Source: Flammeovirgaceae bacterium (lineage in GTDB: Bacteria; Bacteroidota; Bacteroidia; Cytophagales; Cyclobacteriaceae). From it: a stretch of 41,437 nt of DNA. Below the pieces are notes generated by a model. That model did no database searches. It worked only from the letters and a program-made list of their open reading frames with translations, and was not told where the DNA came from. The stretch is from NCBI GenBank assembly GCA_023251155.1, contig JAHEZH010000041.1, positions 1 to 41,437 of the forward strand, written 5' to 3'. Below are positions 7,942-17,442 of the stretch, in pieces (the first letter of the stretch is position 1; each line of letters begins with the position of its first letter). A program made the translations under genes and the position numbers.

Positions 7942-8211
7942 ATGACAAAAGCTGAACTTATCGCGAAGATTGCTGAAGATGCAGGTACAACTAAGGTACA
8001 AGCTACTGCCGCCCTTGGATCATTTTTAGAAGCAGTAACTAAAACTTTGAAGAAAGGTGACCGTCTCACTTTAGTAGGCTTTGGTACTTTCTCTGTATCC
8101 AAGCGTGCTGCACGTGTTGGCCGCAACCCATTCACTGGTGCTAAATTGAAAATCAAAGCTAAGAAAGTAGCTAAGTTCAAGGCGAGCAAAGAACTTTCAG
8201 GTAAATTATAA
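7942..8211 (+). CDS. HU family DNA-binding protein
   Basis: This is a nucleoid-associated, histone-like dimer that bends DNA. It has 89 residues from the ATG at 7942 (MTKAELIAKIAEDAG), the usual HU length. It contains the GDRLTLVGFGTFSV saddle and RVGRNPFTGAKLKI, the DNA-binding arm with the intercalating proline context. The C-terminal half is very lysine-rich. The frame is open upstream to a TTG at 7900, but that codon lies inside the -7 promoter element, so 7942 is preferred. A rho-independent terminator follows. The adjacent upstream gene encodes a SET-domain protein. HU versus an IHF-like paralogue is not resolved. Confidence 0.95.
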   Translation: MTKAELIAKIAEDAGTTKVQATAALGSFLEAVTKTLKKGDRLTLVGFGTFSVSKRAARVGRNPFTGAKLKIKAKKVAKFKASKELSGKL

Positions 8212-8228
8212 TCTGCACTGAATTAGCA

Positions 8229-8266
8229 AAAAGGCCCCGGTGCAAGATGTATCGGAGCCTTTTTTA
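8229..8266. terminator. Rho-independent terminator, probably bidirectional
   Basis: Stem arms GGCCCCG and CGGAGCC (one mismatch) are flanked by an A-run on the left and a T-run on the right. It follows HU and lies between two convergent genes, so it can serve both strands. Confidence 0.8.
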
Positions 8267-8284
8267 TTATACCGCAATTCCCTT

Positions 8285-9073
8285 CTATCTAAACGTGTAC
8301 TTCGCTTCATAGGTCACACGATCTCCATTCGGCAGCACCTCGTTGACCTTTTTATGAGTAACATAGCCTCGCTTATTGTAGATATACTGGTAGGTACTCG
8401 TACTTGCCATGACGCCACTGCCATTTTCAACAACGAGTTTGCCGGGGTTGTTCTTGCTGAAGGTAATCAACGGATTGTAATACACCGCATCAAATTGATC
8501 CTGTGTATTCATCTGATCATCATACTCGCTAAACGTAAAAACAGTTAACAGTTTAGCGGCTGCACCATAGGGTGTATAGTAGTAAATACGGTGCGTGGTC
8601 AGATTACCTCTTGTGTCGTACTCAAAAGTATTTTTGGATGTGGGGATCTCTCCTCCTTCTTCAGGAATATTCTGCCAGGTGATCTCTTCTATGAGGCGGC
8701 CTTCGTTGTCATAATGGAACGTGTGGTAGCTTGACTTTGTGCCATTGATGTATTCATCGGCACGTAGTATTCGCGCTCCTTCCCCCTCCTGCGTGTACAC
8801 CAGTTTCCATCCGGTATCCGTCAATAATTCTTTTAAATATCCTTGCGTGTCGTAAGATAAAAATTGCGAACTCTCCATGGTATTTCCGTTAGGAAACTGA
8901 CTGATCATTTTAATCTGCGCAAGCCGGCCATCGTCTGTGTAAAGAAAAACTTTCGTCATATCACCTTGCACAAAAGTATCCGGCATCAGCGGCACCGGTG
9001 AAGGAGATTCATGGTCACACGCCAGCAAAATCAGTAGTGACAGCACGGAAGTAAAACGGGGTAATTGTTTCAT
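8285..9073 (-). CDS. Lipoprotein with YD/RHS-like repeats, function unknown
   Basis: This 262-residue protein has a leader ending LLILLAC (C19) followed by DHES, a lipoprotein signal. The body has repeated tyrosine/aspartate units of the YD type: FLSYDTQGYLKEL, FHYDNEGRLIEEI, FEYDTRGNLTTHR and YIYNKRGYVTHKK. These resemble RHS/YD repeats, which form beta-sheet shells, but there is no RHS core or toxin tail here. Many Bacteroidota encode short lipoproteins like this with unknown roles. It ends just beyond the HU terminator. It should be anchored in the outer membrane. Confidence 0.75.
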   Translation of the reverse strand: MKQLPRFTSVLSLLILLACDHESPSPVPLMPDTFVQGDMTKVFLYTDDGRLAQIKMISQFPNGNTMESSQFLSYDTQGYLKELLTDTGWKLVYTQEGEGARILRADEYINGTKSSYHTFHYDNEGRLIEEITWQNIPEEGGEIPTSKNTFEYDTRGNLTTHRIYYYTPYGAAAKLLTVFTFSEYDDQMNTQDQFDAVYYNPLITFSKNNPGKLVVENGSGVMASTSTYQYIYNKRGYVTHKKVNEVLPNGDRVTYEAKYTFR

Positions 9074-9099
9074 AAACTAATTATAGGGGGTGAAGGAAT

Positions 9100-9107
9100 T
9101 AATTTTG
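9100..9107 (+). promoter_or_regulatory. Candidate -7 element for the fused mutase gene
   Basis: TAATTTTG matches TAnnTTTG. It is 127 bp upstream of the ATG at 9235, implying a leader of about 120 bases. No well-spaced -33 TTTG was seen, so this is tentative. Confidence 0.35.
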
Positions 9108-9234
9108 CCCCTCCAACGTAGATCCACTCAAAAAGGATTTCTGCTTTAAGCACTTTTCTTCAGACTAACTACCGTTAGCTTAATCCTTACATTCTCACTA
9201 ATTTTAAGCTTTAGTTAAAACATAAAACGACCTC

Positions 9235-12200
9235 ATGAGTTCGCCAGTAACCAGTGCCGAAAAGAAACCGAATACGTCTCCTTCCTTTGCCGACTATAAG
9301 GCACCACAGCCCTATAAGCCAAAGAATAAAGTCCGTATAGTCACTGCAGCCAGTTTGTTTGACGGGCATGATGCGGCCATCAACATTATGCGCAGAATCA
9401 TTCAGTCCACCGGATGTGAAGTTATTCACCTTGGGCATGATCGCAGCGTGGAAGACGTAGTGAACACAGCCATACAGGAGGACGCACAAGCCATTGCCAT
9501 GACCAGCTATCAGGGCGGTCATAATGAATACTTCAAATACATGCATGACCTGCTACAGGAAAAAGGGGCCGATCACATCAGGATCTTTGGTGGCGGTGGT
9601 GGTGTTATTCTGCCGGAGGAAATTAAAGAATTGATGAATCATGGCATCACCCGAATCTATTCACCGGATGACGGGCGCTCCATGGGGCTACAGGGAATGA
9701 TCAATAACCTGGTAGAGGAAAGTGATTATCCCGTTGGTGAAACGTTGACCAATGAAGTGGAGCAGCTGGCTTCTAAAAATCCGTTAGCCGTGGGCCGGTT
9801 GATTTCTGCCGCTGAGAATTATTACGATGCGCACAAAGAGGTATTCCATCACATTCATGCTGTAGCAGAAAAATCAAGTGCCCCCGTATTGGGTATCACC
9901 GGAACAGGTGGCGCGGGGAAATCATCGATCGTGGATGAAATGGTGCGCCGGTTTCTTTTCGATTTCAAAGATAAAACCATAGGTATTATATCGGTTGATC
10001 CATCCAAGCGTAAGACGGGTGGGGCATTGCTGGGTGATCGTATTCGCATGAACTCCATCAACAATCCGAGAGTGTTTATGCGCTCGCTGGCTACACGTCA
10101 GAGTAATCTTGCACTGTCGGTCTATGTCAGAGAGGCCATTCAAATCTTAAAGGCAGCTGATTACGATCTCATCATTTTGGAAACATCAGGTATCGGGCAG
10201 AGTGATACCGAAATTCTCGATCACAGTGATGTATCCCTTTATGTGATGACCCCTGAATATGGTGCAGCCACCCAGCTGGAGAAAATCGACATGCTTGATT
10301 TTGCTGACGTGATCTCGCTAAATAAGTTTGACAAGCGCGGAGCACTGGATGCTTTACGCGATGTAAAAAAACAATACCAGCGCAATCATCAACTGTGGGA
10401 TAAAAACCCGGACGACATGCCGGTGTTTGGCACCATTGCCTCACAGTTCAATGATCCGGGAACCAATCAATTGTACAAAGCGGTGATGAATAAGATCGCG
10501 GAAAAAACGTCTTCCGGTCTTCAATCTGATTTTGCGATCACACAGGAGATGTCAGAAAAGATCTTCGTCATTCCGCCACACCGTACACGTTACCTCAGCG
10601 AAATATCCGAAGGCAATCGCACGTACGATCAGTGGGTGGCAGAGCAGGGAGAAATCGCCCAGAAACTATATGCCGTTCAAAAAACGATTGACTCACTAAA
10701 AGAGAACAAAGACATCGTCAACGTTTTACAAGCTGAATTTGATCACCTTAAACTAAATCTTGATCCCAAAAACTGGAAGTTGATTGAAGGGTGGCACGAC
10801 AAAGTAAAGCAATACAAAGGCCCACTCTTCCAATTCAAAGTGCGCGATAAGGAAATTGGCATACAAACGCATTCCGAATCGCTATCACACTTACCGATTC
10901 CAAAAGTATCCTTGCCACGCTATGAAGCGTGGGGCGATTTATTAAAATGGAATTTGCAGGAAAATGTACCCGGCGAATTTCCATATACCGCGGGCATCTA
11001 TCCTTTCAAGCGCGAAGGCGAAGACCCCACCCGTATGTTTGCGGGGGAAGGTGGACCTGAAAGAACCAACCGAAGATTTCATTACGTGAGTTTGGGGATG
11101 GATGCCAAACGATTATCGACCGCTTTTGATTCGGTAACCTTGTATGGCAATGACCCGGATTACCGTCCGGACATTTATGGGAAGATCGGTAACTCAGGTG
11201 TGAGTATCTGCTGCCTGGATGATGCCAAGAAATTATACAGCGGATTTAATCTTGCAGATGCAAAGACTTCTGTATCCATGACCATCAACGGACCGGCACC
11301 CATGTTGCTTGGTTATTTTATGAATGCCGCCATTGATCAGCAATGCGAGCTTTACATTCAGAAAAACGGATTGCAGGAAGAGGTAGAAGCAAAGATCGAT
11401 GCCATCTACAAAGGCAGGAAAGAAATCCGGCCTGCGTACCAGGGCGCGCTTCCAAAAGGAAATGATGGATTAGGTCTGATGTTACTTGGAGTAACCGGTG
11501 ATCAGGTGTTACCCAAAGCTATTTACGAGCAGATAAAAGCAGCTACCTTATCGCAGGTGCGCGGCACTGTACAAGCCGATATTCTCAAAGAAGATCAGGC
11601 GCAAAACACCTGTATCTTCTCCACCGAATTTGCATTGCGGTTGATGGGCGATGTACAGCAGTACTTTATTGATAAAGCCGTTCGTAATTTTTATTCGGTA
11701 TCTATTTCCGGTTACCACATTGCCGAAGCGGGTGCTAATCCGATTACTCAACTGGCATTTACATTGGCCAATGGGTTCACGTACGTGGAGTACTACCTCA
11801 GTCGCGGTATGAACATCAACGACTTTGCACCTAATCTTTCTTTCTTCTTCAGCAACGGAATAGATCCGGAGTATGCCGTCATCGGAAGAGTAGCCAGAAG
11901 AATATGGGCAAAGGCCATGAAGAACAAGTATGGCGCCAACGCACGCAGCCAGATGATGAAGTACCACATTCAAACTTCCGGCCGCTCGTTACATGCGCAG
12001 GAGATTGACTTCAACGACATCCGTACCACCCTGCAGGCATTGTATGCGATTTATGATAATTGTAATTCCTTACATACCAACGCTTATGATGAAGCGATAA
12101 CTACTCCTACGGAAGAATCCGTTCGCCGAGCCATGGCGATTCAATTGATCATCAATAAAGAATTAGGATTAGCGAAAAATGAAAACTCCCTGCAGGGATC

Positions 12201-12660
12201 ATTCATCATTGAAGAGCTTACCGATCTGGTCGAGGAGGCCGTGCTTACCGAGTTTGATCGTATTACCGAACGCGGTGGTGTACTTGGTGCCATGGAAACC
12301 ATGTACCAGCGCGGCAAGATACAGGAAGAAAGCCTGTACTATGAAACCCTGAAACACACAGGCGAATATCCGATTATTGGTGTGAATACCTTCCTTAGTT
12401 CGAAAGGCTCTCCTACGGTCATTCCGCGTGAAGTGATCCGGGCTACTCCGGAAGAAAAAGAATACCAGATTAAAATGCTTCGCCACCTTCAGCAATTTCA
12501 AAACACAAAATCAGAAACGCTGCTCAAGAACGTACAGGAGGCTGCAATCCGAAATAATAATATCTTCGATTTATTAATGGAAGCATGTAAAGTATGCTCG
12601 CTGGGTCAAATCACTAACGCATTATTTGAAGTAGGCGGGCAATACCGCAGAAATATGTAG
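9235..12660 (+). CDS. icmF: Fused isobutyryl-CoA mutase with integral G-protein chaperone
   Basis: This adenosylcobalamin enzyme interconverts isobutyryl-CoA and n-butyryl-CoA and carries its own MeaB-like GTPase chaperone. Order of domains over 1141 residues: N-terminal B12-binding domain (about 33-165; SLFDGHD with D43 and cobalt-ligand H45, then IFGGGGG), GTPase (about 205-470; P-loop GTGGAGKSS at 223-231, [13 protein letters not shown] at 363-366), linker, and the mutase barrel (about 540-1141). By eye, F602 ([13 protein letters not shown]) and Q790 ([12 protein letters not shown]) occupy the positions of the Tyr and Arg that read the carboxylate in methylmalonyl-CoA mutase. Phe/Gln is the isobutyryl-CoA mutase signature. 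[14 protein letters not shown] holds the catalytic His. It appears to be a single-gene unit closed by a strong terminator. Confidence 0.95.
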   Translation: MSSPVTSAEKKPNTSPSFADYKAPQPYKPKNKVRIVTAASLFDGHDAAINIMRRIIQSTGCEVIHLGHDRSVEDVVNTAIQEDAQAIAMTSYQGGHNEYFKYMHDLLQEKGADHIRIFGGGGGVILPEEIKELMNHGITRIYSPDDGRSMGLQGMINNLVEESDYPVGETLTNEVEQLASKNPLAVGRLISAAENYYDAHKEVFHHIHAVAEKSSAPVLGITGTGGAGKSSIVDEMVRRFLFDFKDKTIGIISVDPSKRKTGGALLGDRIRMNSINNPRVFMRSLATRQSNLALSVYVREAIQILKAADYDLIILETSGIGQSDTEILDHSDVSLYVMTPEYGAATQLEKIDMLDFADVISLNKFDKRGALDALRDVKKQYQRNHQLWDKNPDDMPVFGTIASQFNDPGTNQLYKAVMNKIAEKTSSGLQSDFAITQEMSEKIFVIPPHRTRYLSEISEGNRTYDQWVAEQGEIAQKLYAVQKTIDSLKENKDIVNVLQAEFDHLKLNLDPKNWKLIEGWHDKVKQYKGPLFQFKVRDKEIGIQTHSESLSHLPIPKVSLPRYEAWGDLLKWNLQENVPGEFPYTAGIYPFKREGEDPTRMFAGEGGPERTNRRFHYVSLGMDAKRLSTAFDSVTLYGNDPDYRPDIYGKIGNSGVSICCLDDAKKLYSGFNLADAKTSVSMTINGPAPMLLGYFMNAAIDQQCELYIQKNGLQEEVEAKIDAIYKGRKEIRPAYQGALPKGNDGLGLMLLGVTGDQVLPKAIYEQIKAATLSQVRGTVQADILKEDQAQNTCIFSTEFALRLMGDVQQYFIDKAVRNFYSVSISGYHIAEAGANPITQLAFTLANGFTYVEYYLSRGMNINDFAPNLSFFFSNGIDPEYAVIGRVARRIWAKAMKNKYGANARSQMMKYHIQTSGRSLHAQEIDFNDIRTTLQALYAIYDNCNSLHTNAYDEAITTPTEESVRRAMAIQLIINKELGLAKNENSLQGSFIIEELTDLVEEAVLTEFDRITERGGVLGAMETMYQRGKIQEESLYYETLKHTGEYPIIGVNTFLSSKGSPTVIPREVIRATPEEKEYQIKMLRHLQQFQNTKSETLLKNVQEAAIRNNNIFDLLMEACKVCSLGQITNALFEVGGQYRRNM

Positions 12661-12682
12661 CCACCTTCGCTACTCGCTGTTA

Positions 12683-12718
12683 AAGCCTGAATCATCATCC
12701 GATGATTCAGGCTTTTTT
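12683..12718 (+). terminator. Rho-independent terminator after icmF
   Basis: Perfect 14-bp arms, AAGCCTGAATCATC and its complement, surround a 4-base loop (ATCC) and run into TTTTTT. It begins 23 bp after the icmF stop codon. Confidence 0.93.
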
Positions 12719-12785
12719 GTGATGTCGTATTAAGAATACCTCATTCTATTTTAAGCTCCGTATTATCAAAAATGCTTTACTTGAA

Positions 12786-12816
12786 TTTGCTATTGCTAAT
12801 TGTTCCTCCTATTTTG
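12786..12816 (+). promoter_or_regulatory. Candidate promoter of the M16 peptidase gene
   Basis: TTTG (12786-12789) and TATTTTG (12810-12816) are 20 bp apart. The second is one base shorter than TAnnTTTG, and the spacing is close to the usual Bacteroidota value. The ATG is 30 bp further on. Confidence 0.35.
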
Positions 12817-12845
12817 AACAAACCTTTAAAACCAATTAATAAAAA

Positions 12846-15626
12846 ATGAAAAACAAAATTTGGGTATTCATTGCCTTACTGGCTTTGACCAGCGCGGTAG
12901 TTGCGCAAAAGAAAAAAGACAAACCCGGGAACGGGCCGGAGGCATCCAAAGTGCAGGACAAACCCGCACTGGCCGCTCCGGTAAAAATTACTACGGTGGA
13001 GGGTATTACTGAGTACCAGCTACAAAACGGACTGAAAGTGTTGCTCTTCCCCGATCCATCCAAACAAACCATTACGGTAAACATCACCTACCTCGTGGGT
13101 TCGAAGAATGAAAATTATGGAGAGACAGGGATGGCTCACTTACTGGAGCATCTTGTTTTCAAAGGAACTCCCAATCACCCTAACATTCCGCAAGAATTGA
13201 CTGCGCATGGAGCTCAGCCCAATGGCTCCACGTGGGTAGACCGTACCAATTATTTTGAAACATTTAATGCTACGGAAGAAAACCTGAAGTGGGCACTGGA
13301 TCTGGAGGCTGACAGAATGATCAATTCATTCATCTCCAAAAAAGATCTGGAAAGTGAAATGACGGTGGTTAGAAATGAATTTGAAGCACGAGAAAACAGT
13401 CCGTTTAATGTGCTGATGGAGCGAGTAAACTCGACTGCTTACCTATGGCATAACTATGGCAAGTCCACCATCGGCTCACGCGCTGATCTGGAGAATGTGC
13501 CTATCGAACGCTTACAGGCTTTTTACAAAAGACACTATCAGCCAGACAATGCGGTGCTTACCGTAGCAGGAAAAATTGATGAAGCCAAAACACTGGAACT
13601 TATCAATCAGTACTTCGGAACAACGCCTAAACCGGCACGTGAGCTTCAAAAAACCTACACGCTTGATCCTACACAGGATGGCGAACGCTTTGTAACATTA
13701 AAGCGTGTAGGAGATGTACAAGTAGCCATGACGGCTTACCACGTGCCGGCAGGATCACATGCGGATTTCCCTGCGGTCATCGTACTCAGCAGTTTATTAG
13801 GCAGCCAGCCCAACGGAAGATTATACAAAGCATTGGTGGATACCAAGAAGGCAAGCAGTACCGGAGCATTCTCCCGTTCTTACCAGGAACCGGGTCTGCT
13901 CTACACGTTTGCAGAGGTATTGAAAGAAAAATCACTGGACGATGCCAAAGCCACTATGATTAAAGTATTGGATGATTTCGGCACTACACCACCCACACAG
14001 GAAGATGTGGATCGCGTAAAGAATGAAATCCTCAAGCAAATCGAACTTTCTTTCAATTCATCCCAATCCGTTTCTCTTCAGCTGAGTGAATCGATAGCAG
14101 CCGGTGACTGGCGCTTGCTGCATCTTAACCGCGATCGCATCAAAGCCGTCACCGTGGCTGATGTGGTACGTGTGGCCAGGCTGTATCTGAAACCGGACAA
14201 TCGTACTTCGGGAGTGTTTATTCCTACAGAGAAACCGGATCGTTCCGAGATACCAGCTACTCCTGATGTAAATGCATTAGTGAAAGATTATAAAGGTTCA
14301 CAGACTGTGGCACAAGGGGAATCATTTGATCCTTCACCAGCCAACATCGAGTCTCGTACGTTACGCAGCGAATTGCCTAACGGGATAAAACTTGCTTTAC
14401 TCCCCAAGAAGACCCGCGGCGAATCAGTGGAAGCGCGAATGACGATTCGCTTAGGTGATGAAAAGTCATTGCAGGGAAAAAGTATTGCCGCTGATTTTGT
14501 TGCTGTACTCTTAATGCGCGGCACCACCAAACATACACGCCAGCAGATCAAGGATGAATTTGACAAGTTGAAAGCGAATGTATTCATTGGAGGCAGTGCA
14601 CCTTACGTATCAGTGAGTATTTCCACCACTAAACCCAATCTTGCGGAAGCCATCAAACTGGTCACTGAAGTTTTAAAAGAACCCGCTTTCCCACAAGATG
14701 AATTTGACAAACTCGTGAACGAACAACTGGCCGATGTGGAGTCACAACGCAGCGAGCCGCAAATGATTGCCATGACCCGCATGCAACGCCATATCAATCC
14801 GTATGCAAAAACAGATCCGCGCTATGTGACTGATCCGGATGAAGATGTAGCTGAGATTAAAAGTGTAAAACTGGAGGAGGTGAAGAAATTCTATAAAGAT
14901 TTCTATGGTGCTACAAGTGCTACCATATCCGTAGTGGGTGATTTTGATGCTGCTGCAATCAAAGATTTGCTTACCGCCTCTTTTGGTAACTGGAAAAGCA
15001 CTATTCCTTTTACCCGCATTGCAGGCAAAGCAGCTCCTGTTCCTACCATCAACGAATCGATAGAAACTCCGGATAAGGCAAATGCCTTTTTCACTGCGTC
15101 ATACAACTTTGATTTCCGCGATGACAATCCGGACTACCCGGCCATGGTATTAGGTAACTATATGTTAGGAGGCGGTTTTCTTAACTCGCGCCTTGCTACG
15201 CGTATTCGTCAGAAAGAAGGATTGAGCTACGGTGTAGGTTCACAATTCAGTGCCGGGTCATTGGATCCGGTAGGCACATTTATGGCTTATGCCATTTACG
15301 CACCTGAAAACGTGACCAAGCTGGAAGCTGCTTTTAAAGAAGAGATCAACAAAGTAATCACGGATGGTTTTACGGCTGAAGAAATTGCTGCTGCCAAATC
15401 AGGCTGGTCGCAATCACGCACGGTAGCCAGGGCACAGGATGCCGTGTTATCCGGAACGCTCAATAACTATCTGTTCATTAATCGTGATTTAACATGGGAT
15501 GACGCCTATGAGAAAAAAGTAATGGCACTCACCCCGGAACAAATCAATACAGCCATGAAAAAATACCTGCAGCTCGATAAGATTAACATCGTGAAAGCAG
15601 GCGACTTTGCAAAAGGCAAGAAGTAA
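12846..15626 (+). CDS. Secreted M16 family zinc metallopeptidase (pitrilysin type, two M16 units)
   Basis: This 926-residue protein starts with a signal peptide (MKNKIWVFIALLALTSAVVA) followed by a lysine-rich linker, so it is exported to the periplasm or beyond. The first M16 unit has the inverted zinc motif HLLEH (H98, E101, H102), and the expected distal acidic ligand lies in the downstream helix region around ESEMTVVRNEFEARE. The second unit (about 500-926) has the fold but no HxxEH, as usual for the inactive partner half. It retains the GGFLNSRLATRIRQKEGLSY motif that closes the peptide chamber. Both halves in one chain give the normal length. It probably degrades peptides. A strong bidirectional terminator follows. 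Confidence 0.93.
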   Translation: MKNKIWVFIALLALTSAVVAQKKKDKPGNGPEASKVQDKPALAAPVKITTVEGITEYQLQNGLKVLLFPDPSKQTITVNITYLVGSKNENYGETGMAHLLEHLVFKGTPNHPNIPQELTAHGAQPNGSTWVDRTNYFETFNATEENLKWALDLEADRMINSFISKKDLESEMTVVRNEFEARENSPFNVLMERVNSTAYLWHNYGKSTIGSRADLENVPIERLQAFYKRHYQPDNAVLTVAGKIDEAKTLELINQYFGTTPKPARELQKTYTLDPTQDGERFVTLKRVGDVQVAMTAYHVPAGSHADFPAVIVLSSLLGSQPNGRLYKALVDTKKASSTGAFSRSYQEPGLLYTFAEVLKEKSLDDAKATMIKVLDDFGTTPPTQEDVDRVKNEILKQIELSFNSSQSVSLQLSESIAAGDWRLLHLNRDRIKAVTVADVVRVARLYLKPDNRTSGVFIPTEKPDRSEIPATPDVNALVKDYKGSQTVAQGESFDPSPANIESRTLRSELPNGIKLALLPKKTRGESVEARMTIRLGDEKSLQGKSIAADFVAVLLMRGTTKHTRQQIKDEFDKLKANVFIGGSAPYVSVSISTTKPNLAEAIKLVTEVLKEPAFPQDEFDKLVNEQLADVESQRSEPQMIAMTRMQRHINPYAKTDPRYVTDPDEDVAEIKSVKLEEVKKFYKDFYGATSATISVVGDFDAAAIKDLLTASFGNWKSTIPFTRIAGKAAPVPTINESIETPDKANAFFTASYNFDFRDDNPDYPAMVLGNYMLGGGFLNSRLATRIRQKEGLSYGVGSQFSAGSLDPVGTFMAYAIYAPENVTKLEAAFKEEINKVITDGFTAEEIAAAKSGWSQSRTVARAQDAVLSGTLNNYLFINRDLTWDDAYEKKVMALTPEQINTAMKKYLQLDKINIVKAGDFAKGKK

Positions 15627-15650
15627 TCACTAGTAAAGTGTATAACAAAA

Positions 15651-15684
15651 AAATCCCGGCTGAGAATCATCAGCCGGGATTTTT
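15651..15684. terminator. Bidirectional rho-independent terminator
   Basis: Perfect 13-bp arms (AAATCCCGGCTGA and its complement) surround the 6-base loop GAATCA. An A-run is on the left and a T-run on the right. It lies between the convergent M16 and Ig-like genes and can stop both transcripts. Confidence 0.92.
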
Positions 15685-15712
15685 CATTTATGACTTCCTC
15701 TCTGAAAGAAGA

Positions 15713-16276
15713 TTAATATTTGATTGTCTTTACAGCACCAGAGTTATCAGTTACTTCAAAAGTAGGAGCGCCGGATACTTTTTGCAAGTTGTAAACTAAA
15801 CCAAGGCTGCCATTTACAGTTACACTTTCATTGTGCACAAGGTTGTTTTCACCATCAAAGATTCTCACATTGATTTTTTCTGATCCCATGTTAGCCACTG
15901 CCAGTAAATATTTACCTTCTTCATTGATCTTAGCTACGTGTACATTCTTAGCAACAGCTACAGGTTGGTAATTTACTGTCTGAGCCAATTTGTTTGAGCC
16001 ATCAGCAATTTCGATCGTGTATTCACCGAACTCAAGACCTGTGAAGTTAACAGGACGAATGAAGCCGTTTGATTCATTGATCACCTCTGTGAATACGGTC
16101 TCACCTGAAGTGTTACGGATGTTCATCTTTACTTTACCTTGAGATGCTCCTTCATAGATCACCTTAAAGGTACCTGCTTGCTTCTGATTGATAACGGCTA
16201 CTTTAGAAGTAGTTTGTGCAAAGGCTGTGGTAGCTACCAGAGCGATTACTGCGAAAAGGATAGATTTTGTTTTCAT
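15713..16276 (-). CDS. Secreted two-module beta-sandwich protein, copy 1
   Basis: This 187-residue protein has a clear signal peptide (MKTKSILFAVIALVATTAFA). The mature part holds two Ig-like modules of about 80 residues. The first has KVKMNIRNTSGETVFTE, then NGFIRPVNF, then GEYTIEIADG; the second has KINVRIFDGENNLV, then LVYNLQKVSG, then TFEVTDNSG. The modules resemble each other and the fold pattern of T9SS type A sorting domains, but the C-terminus (AVKTIKY) does not fit the usual sorting ending. The gene at 16704 is a paralogue with the same two modules. I do not recognize a named function; a periplasmic or surface structural role is plausible. Confidence 0.75.
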   Translation of the reverse strand: MKTKSILFAVIALVATTAFAQTTSKVAVINQKQAGTFKVIYEGASQGKVKMNIRNTSGETVFTEVINESNGFIRPVNFTGLEFGEYTIEIADGSNKLAQTVNYQPVAVAKNVHVAKINEEGKYLLAVANMGSEKINVRIFDGENNLVHNESVTVNGSLGLVYNLQKVSGAPTFEVTDNSGAVKTIKY

Positions 16277-16645
16277 AATGTTTTATTTTTTAGTTTCTAG
16301 TATCAGATGATTACGTTGTGTTTTGCTGTAATCATGATACAAATGTAACGGGCTGGTTTCATTCGCGGCCATTCGTTGTAAGTAAACCTGATATTTAAAA
16401 CAAAAAAACGTTTGCATAAAAAGCGCTTTCTCTTTTCTAAAAATTGACAGCTAAAATCGATAAGAACAATAAATCCAATCCATCAAATTTTGGCAACGGT
16501 TGCAATTTGTACGCATAAAAATTCAATTCATTTAAATTTGAGGCTTTTCACTACTTCTTCACTCAAAAGCACCTTACTGAAAAACAAAAAAATAATCGGA
16601 TGGCTATGAGCTATCGGTATACTTCATATACCTATTGGAACATCC
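16277..16645. other. AT-rich intergenic region between the two Ig-like paralogues
   Basis: No coding frame is supported here. The part near 16277 holds the promoter of copy 1 (element at 16340-16347, reverse strand). A forward-strand TAAATTTG at 16533-16540 matches the -7 consensus but has no gene downstream on that strand. The rest is A/T-rich sequence without further structure that I can see. Confidence 0.5.
16340..16347 (-). promoter_or_regulatory. -7 promoter element for Ig-like copy 1
   Basis: The reverse strand reads TACATTTG, an exact TAnnTTTG match, 63 bp upstream of the start codon at 16276. The predicted leader is roughly 55-60 bases. Confidence 0.5.
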
Positions 16646-16689
16646 TATAAAAACAAAAAGGCCCCGGAAAGGGCCTCTTTGTTTTTATA
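16646..16689 (-). terminator. Rho-independent terminator after Ig-like copy 2
   Basis: A 19-bp hairpin with one mismatch and a 6-base loop has a GGCCC core flanked by AT-rich arms. The reverse-strand transcript ends GGCCTTTTTGTTTTT. It begins 14 bp past the stop codon at 16704. Confidence 0.88.
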
Positions 16690-16703
16690 TACACCAGCTG
16701 CTG

Positions 16704-17288
16704 TTAGTACTGAAGCCGCTGTGCTGTGCCATTGGCATGAATGATTTCAAAAGCAATACCGCCTTTCACCTGGCTCAGATTATAAACCTGAGCGAACGTA
16801 TCATTGATTTGCTGCAATTCAGTGTAGATAATCTTATCCGTTGAATCGTAAATGTTAACGGTGATCTGTTCCTTGCCCTGACCGGAGGCGGTAAGAAGGT
16901 ATTTTCCCTCATCCGATTTCATCTTTCTCACCTGGATCAGTTTTTCCAGCTTACCGGATTGGTACACCACTTTCTCAGCCTGTGACTGAGTACCATCATC
17001 AATACGAATGGTGTACTCGCCCTCTTTCAGGTTCTGAAAGTTATACGGACGCACAAAGCCGTTTACCTTTCTAATCGTTTCAGTGAACACTTCCTGATTC
17101 TCATCATTCAGGATGGACACCTTTACGTTGGCTGCTTCGGCTGCTTTATAGTATACTTTGAATAAACCGTTCTCAGCGTTTTGCATTACTGCGATACCTG
17201 ACGAACTCTTAGGGCTTTCTTCGGCCCCGCCTGCGAACATTGCTGTACTGAAAAGTACGATGGATGTGATTGCTATTATTTTTTTCAT
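16704..17288 (-). CDS. Secreted two-module beta-sandwich protein, copy 2
   Basis: This 194-residue paralogue of the protein at 15713 has a signal peptide (MKKIIAITSIVLFSTAMFAGG) and a short Ser/Glu-rich linker. Module 1 has NVKVSILNDENQEVFTE, NGFVRPYNF and GEYTIRIDDG; module 2 has QITVNIYDSTDKIIYTE, QVYNLSQVKG and AFEIIHANG. The final residues QRLQY parallel KTIKY in copy 1. The copies lie in tandem on the same strand, but each has its own control: a strong terminator follows this copy and copy 1 has its own promoter element. Function is unknown. Confidence 0.75.
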   Translation of the reverse strand: MKKIIAITSIVLFSTAMFAGGAEESPKSSSGIAVMQNAENGLFKVYYKAAEAANVKVSILNDENQEVFTETIRKVNGFVRPYNFQNLKEGEYTIRIDDGTQSQAEKVVYQSGKLEKLIQVRKMKSDEGKYLLTASGQGKEQITVNIYDSTDKIIYTELQQINDTFAQVYNLSQVKGGIAFEIIHANGTAQRLQY

Positions 17289-17442
17289 AACCTAAACCTT
17301 TGCACCTAAGACGACCTGAAGTGCCTAAATGTTGCAGCGCAAACGTTAAAGTTTCATTAACCTAAGAAGAAAAAGATTTAACACAACCTTATCGGAGAAA
17401 GGCCGTTCGAGTGGAATTTTGTTAAAATGATGAAAGTGTAAA

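Noticed and set aside
16533-16540. Forward-strand TAAATTTG matching the -7 consensus.
   Set aside because: No gene follows on that strand before the reverse-strand paralogue. It may be chance in AT-rich DNA.
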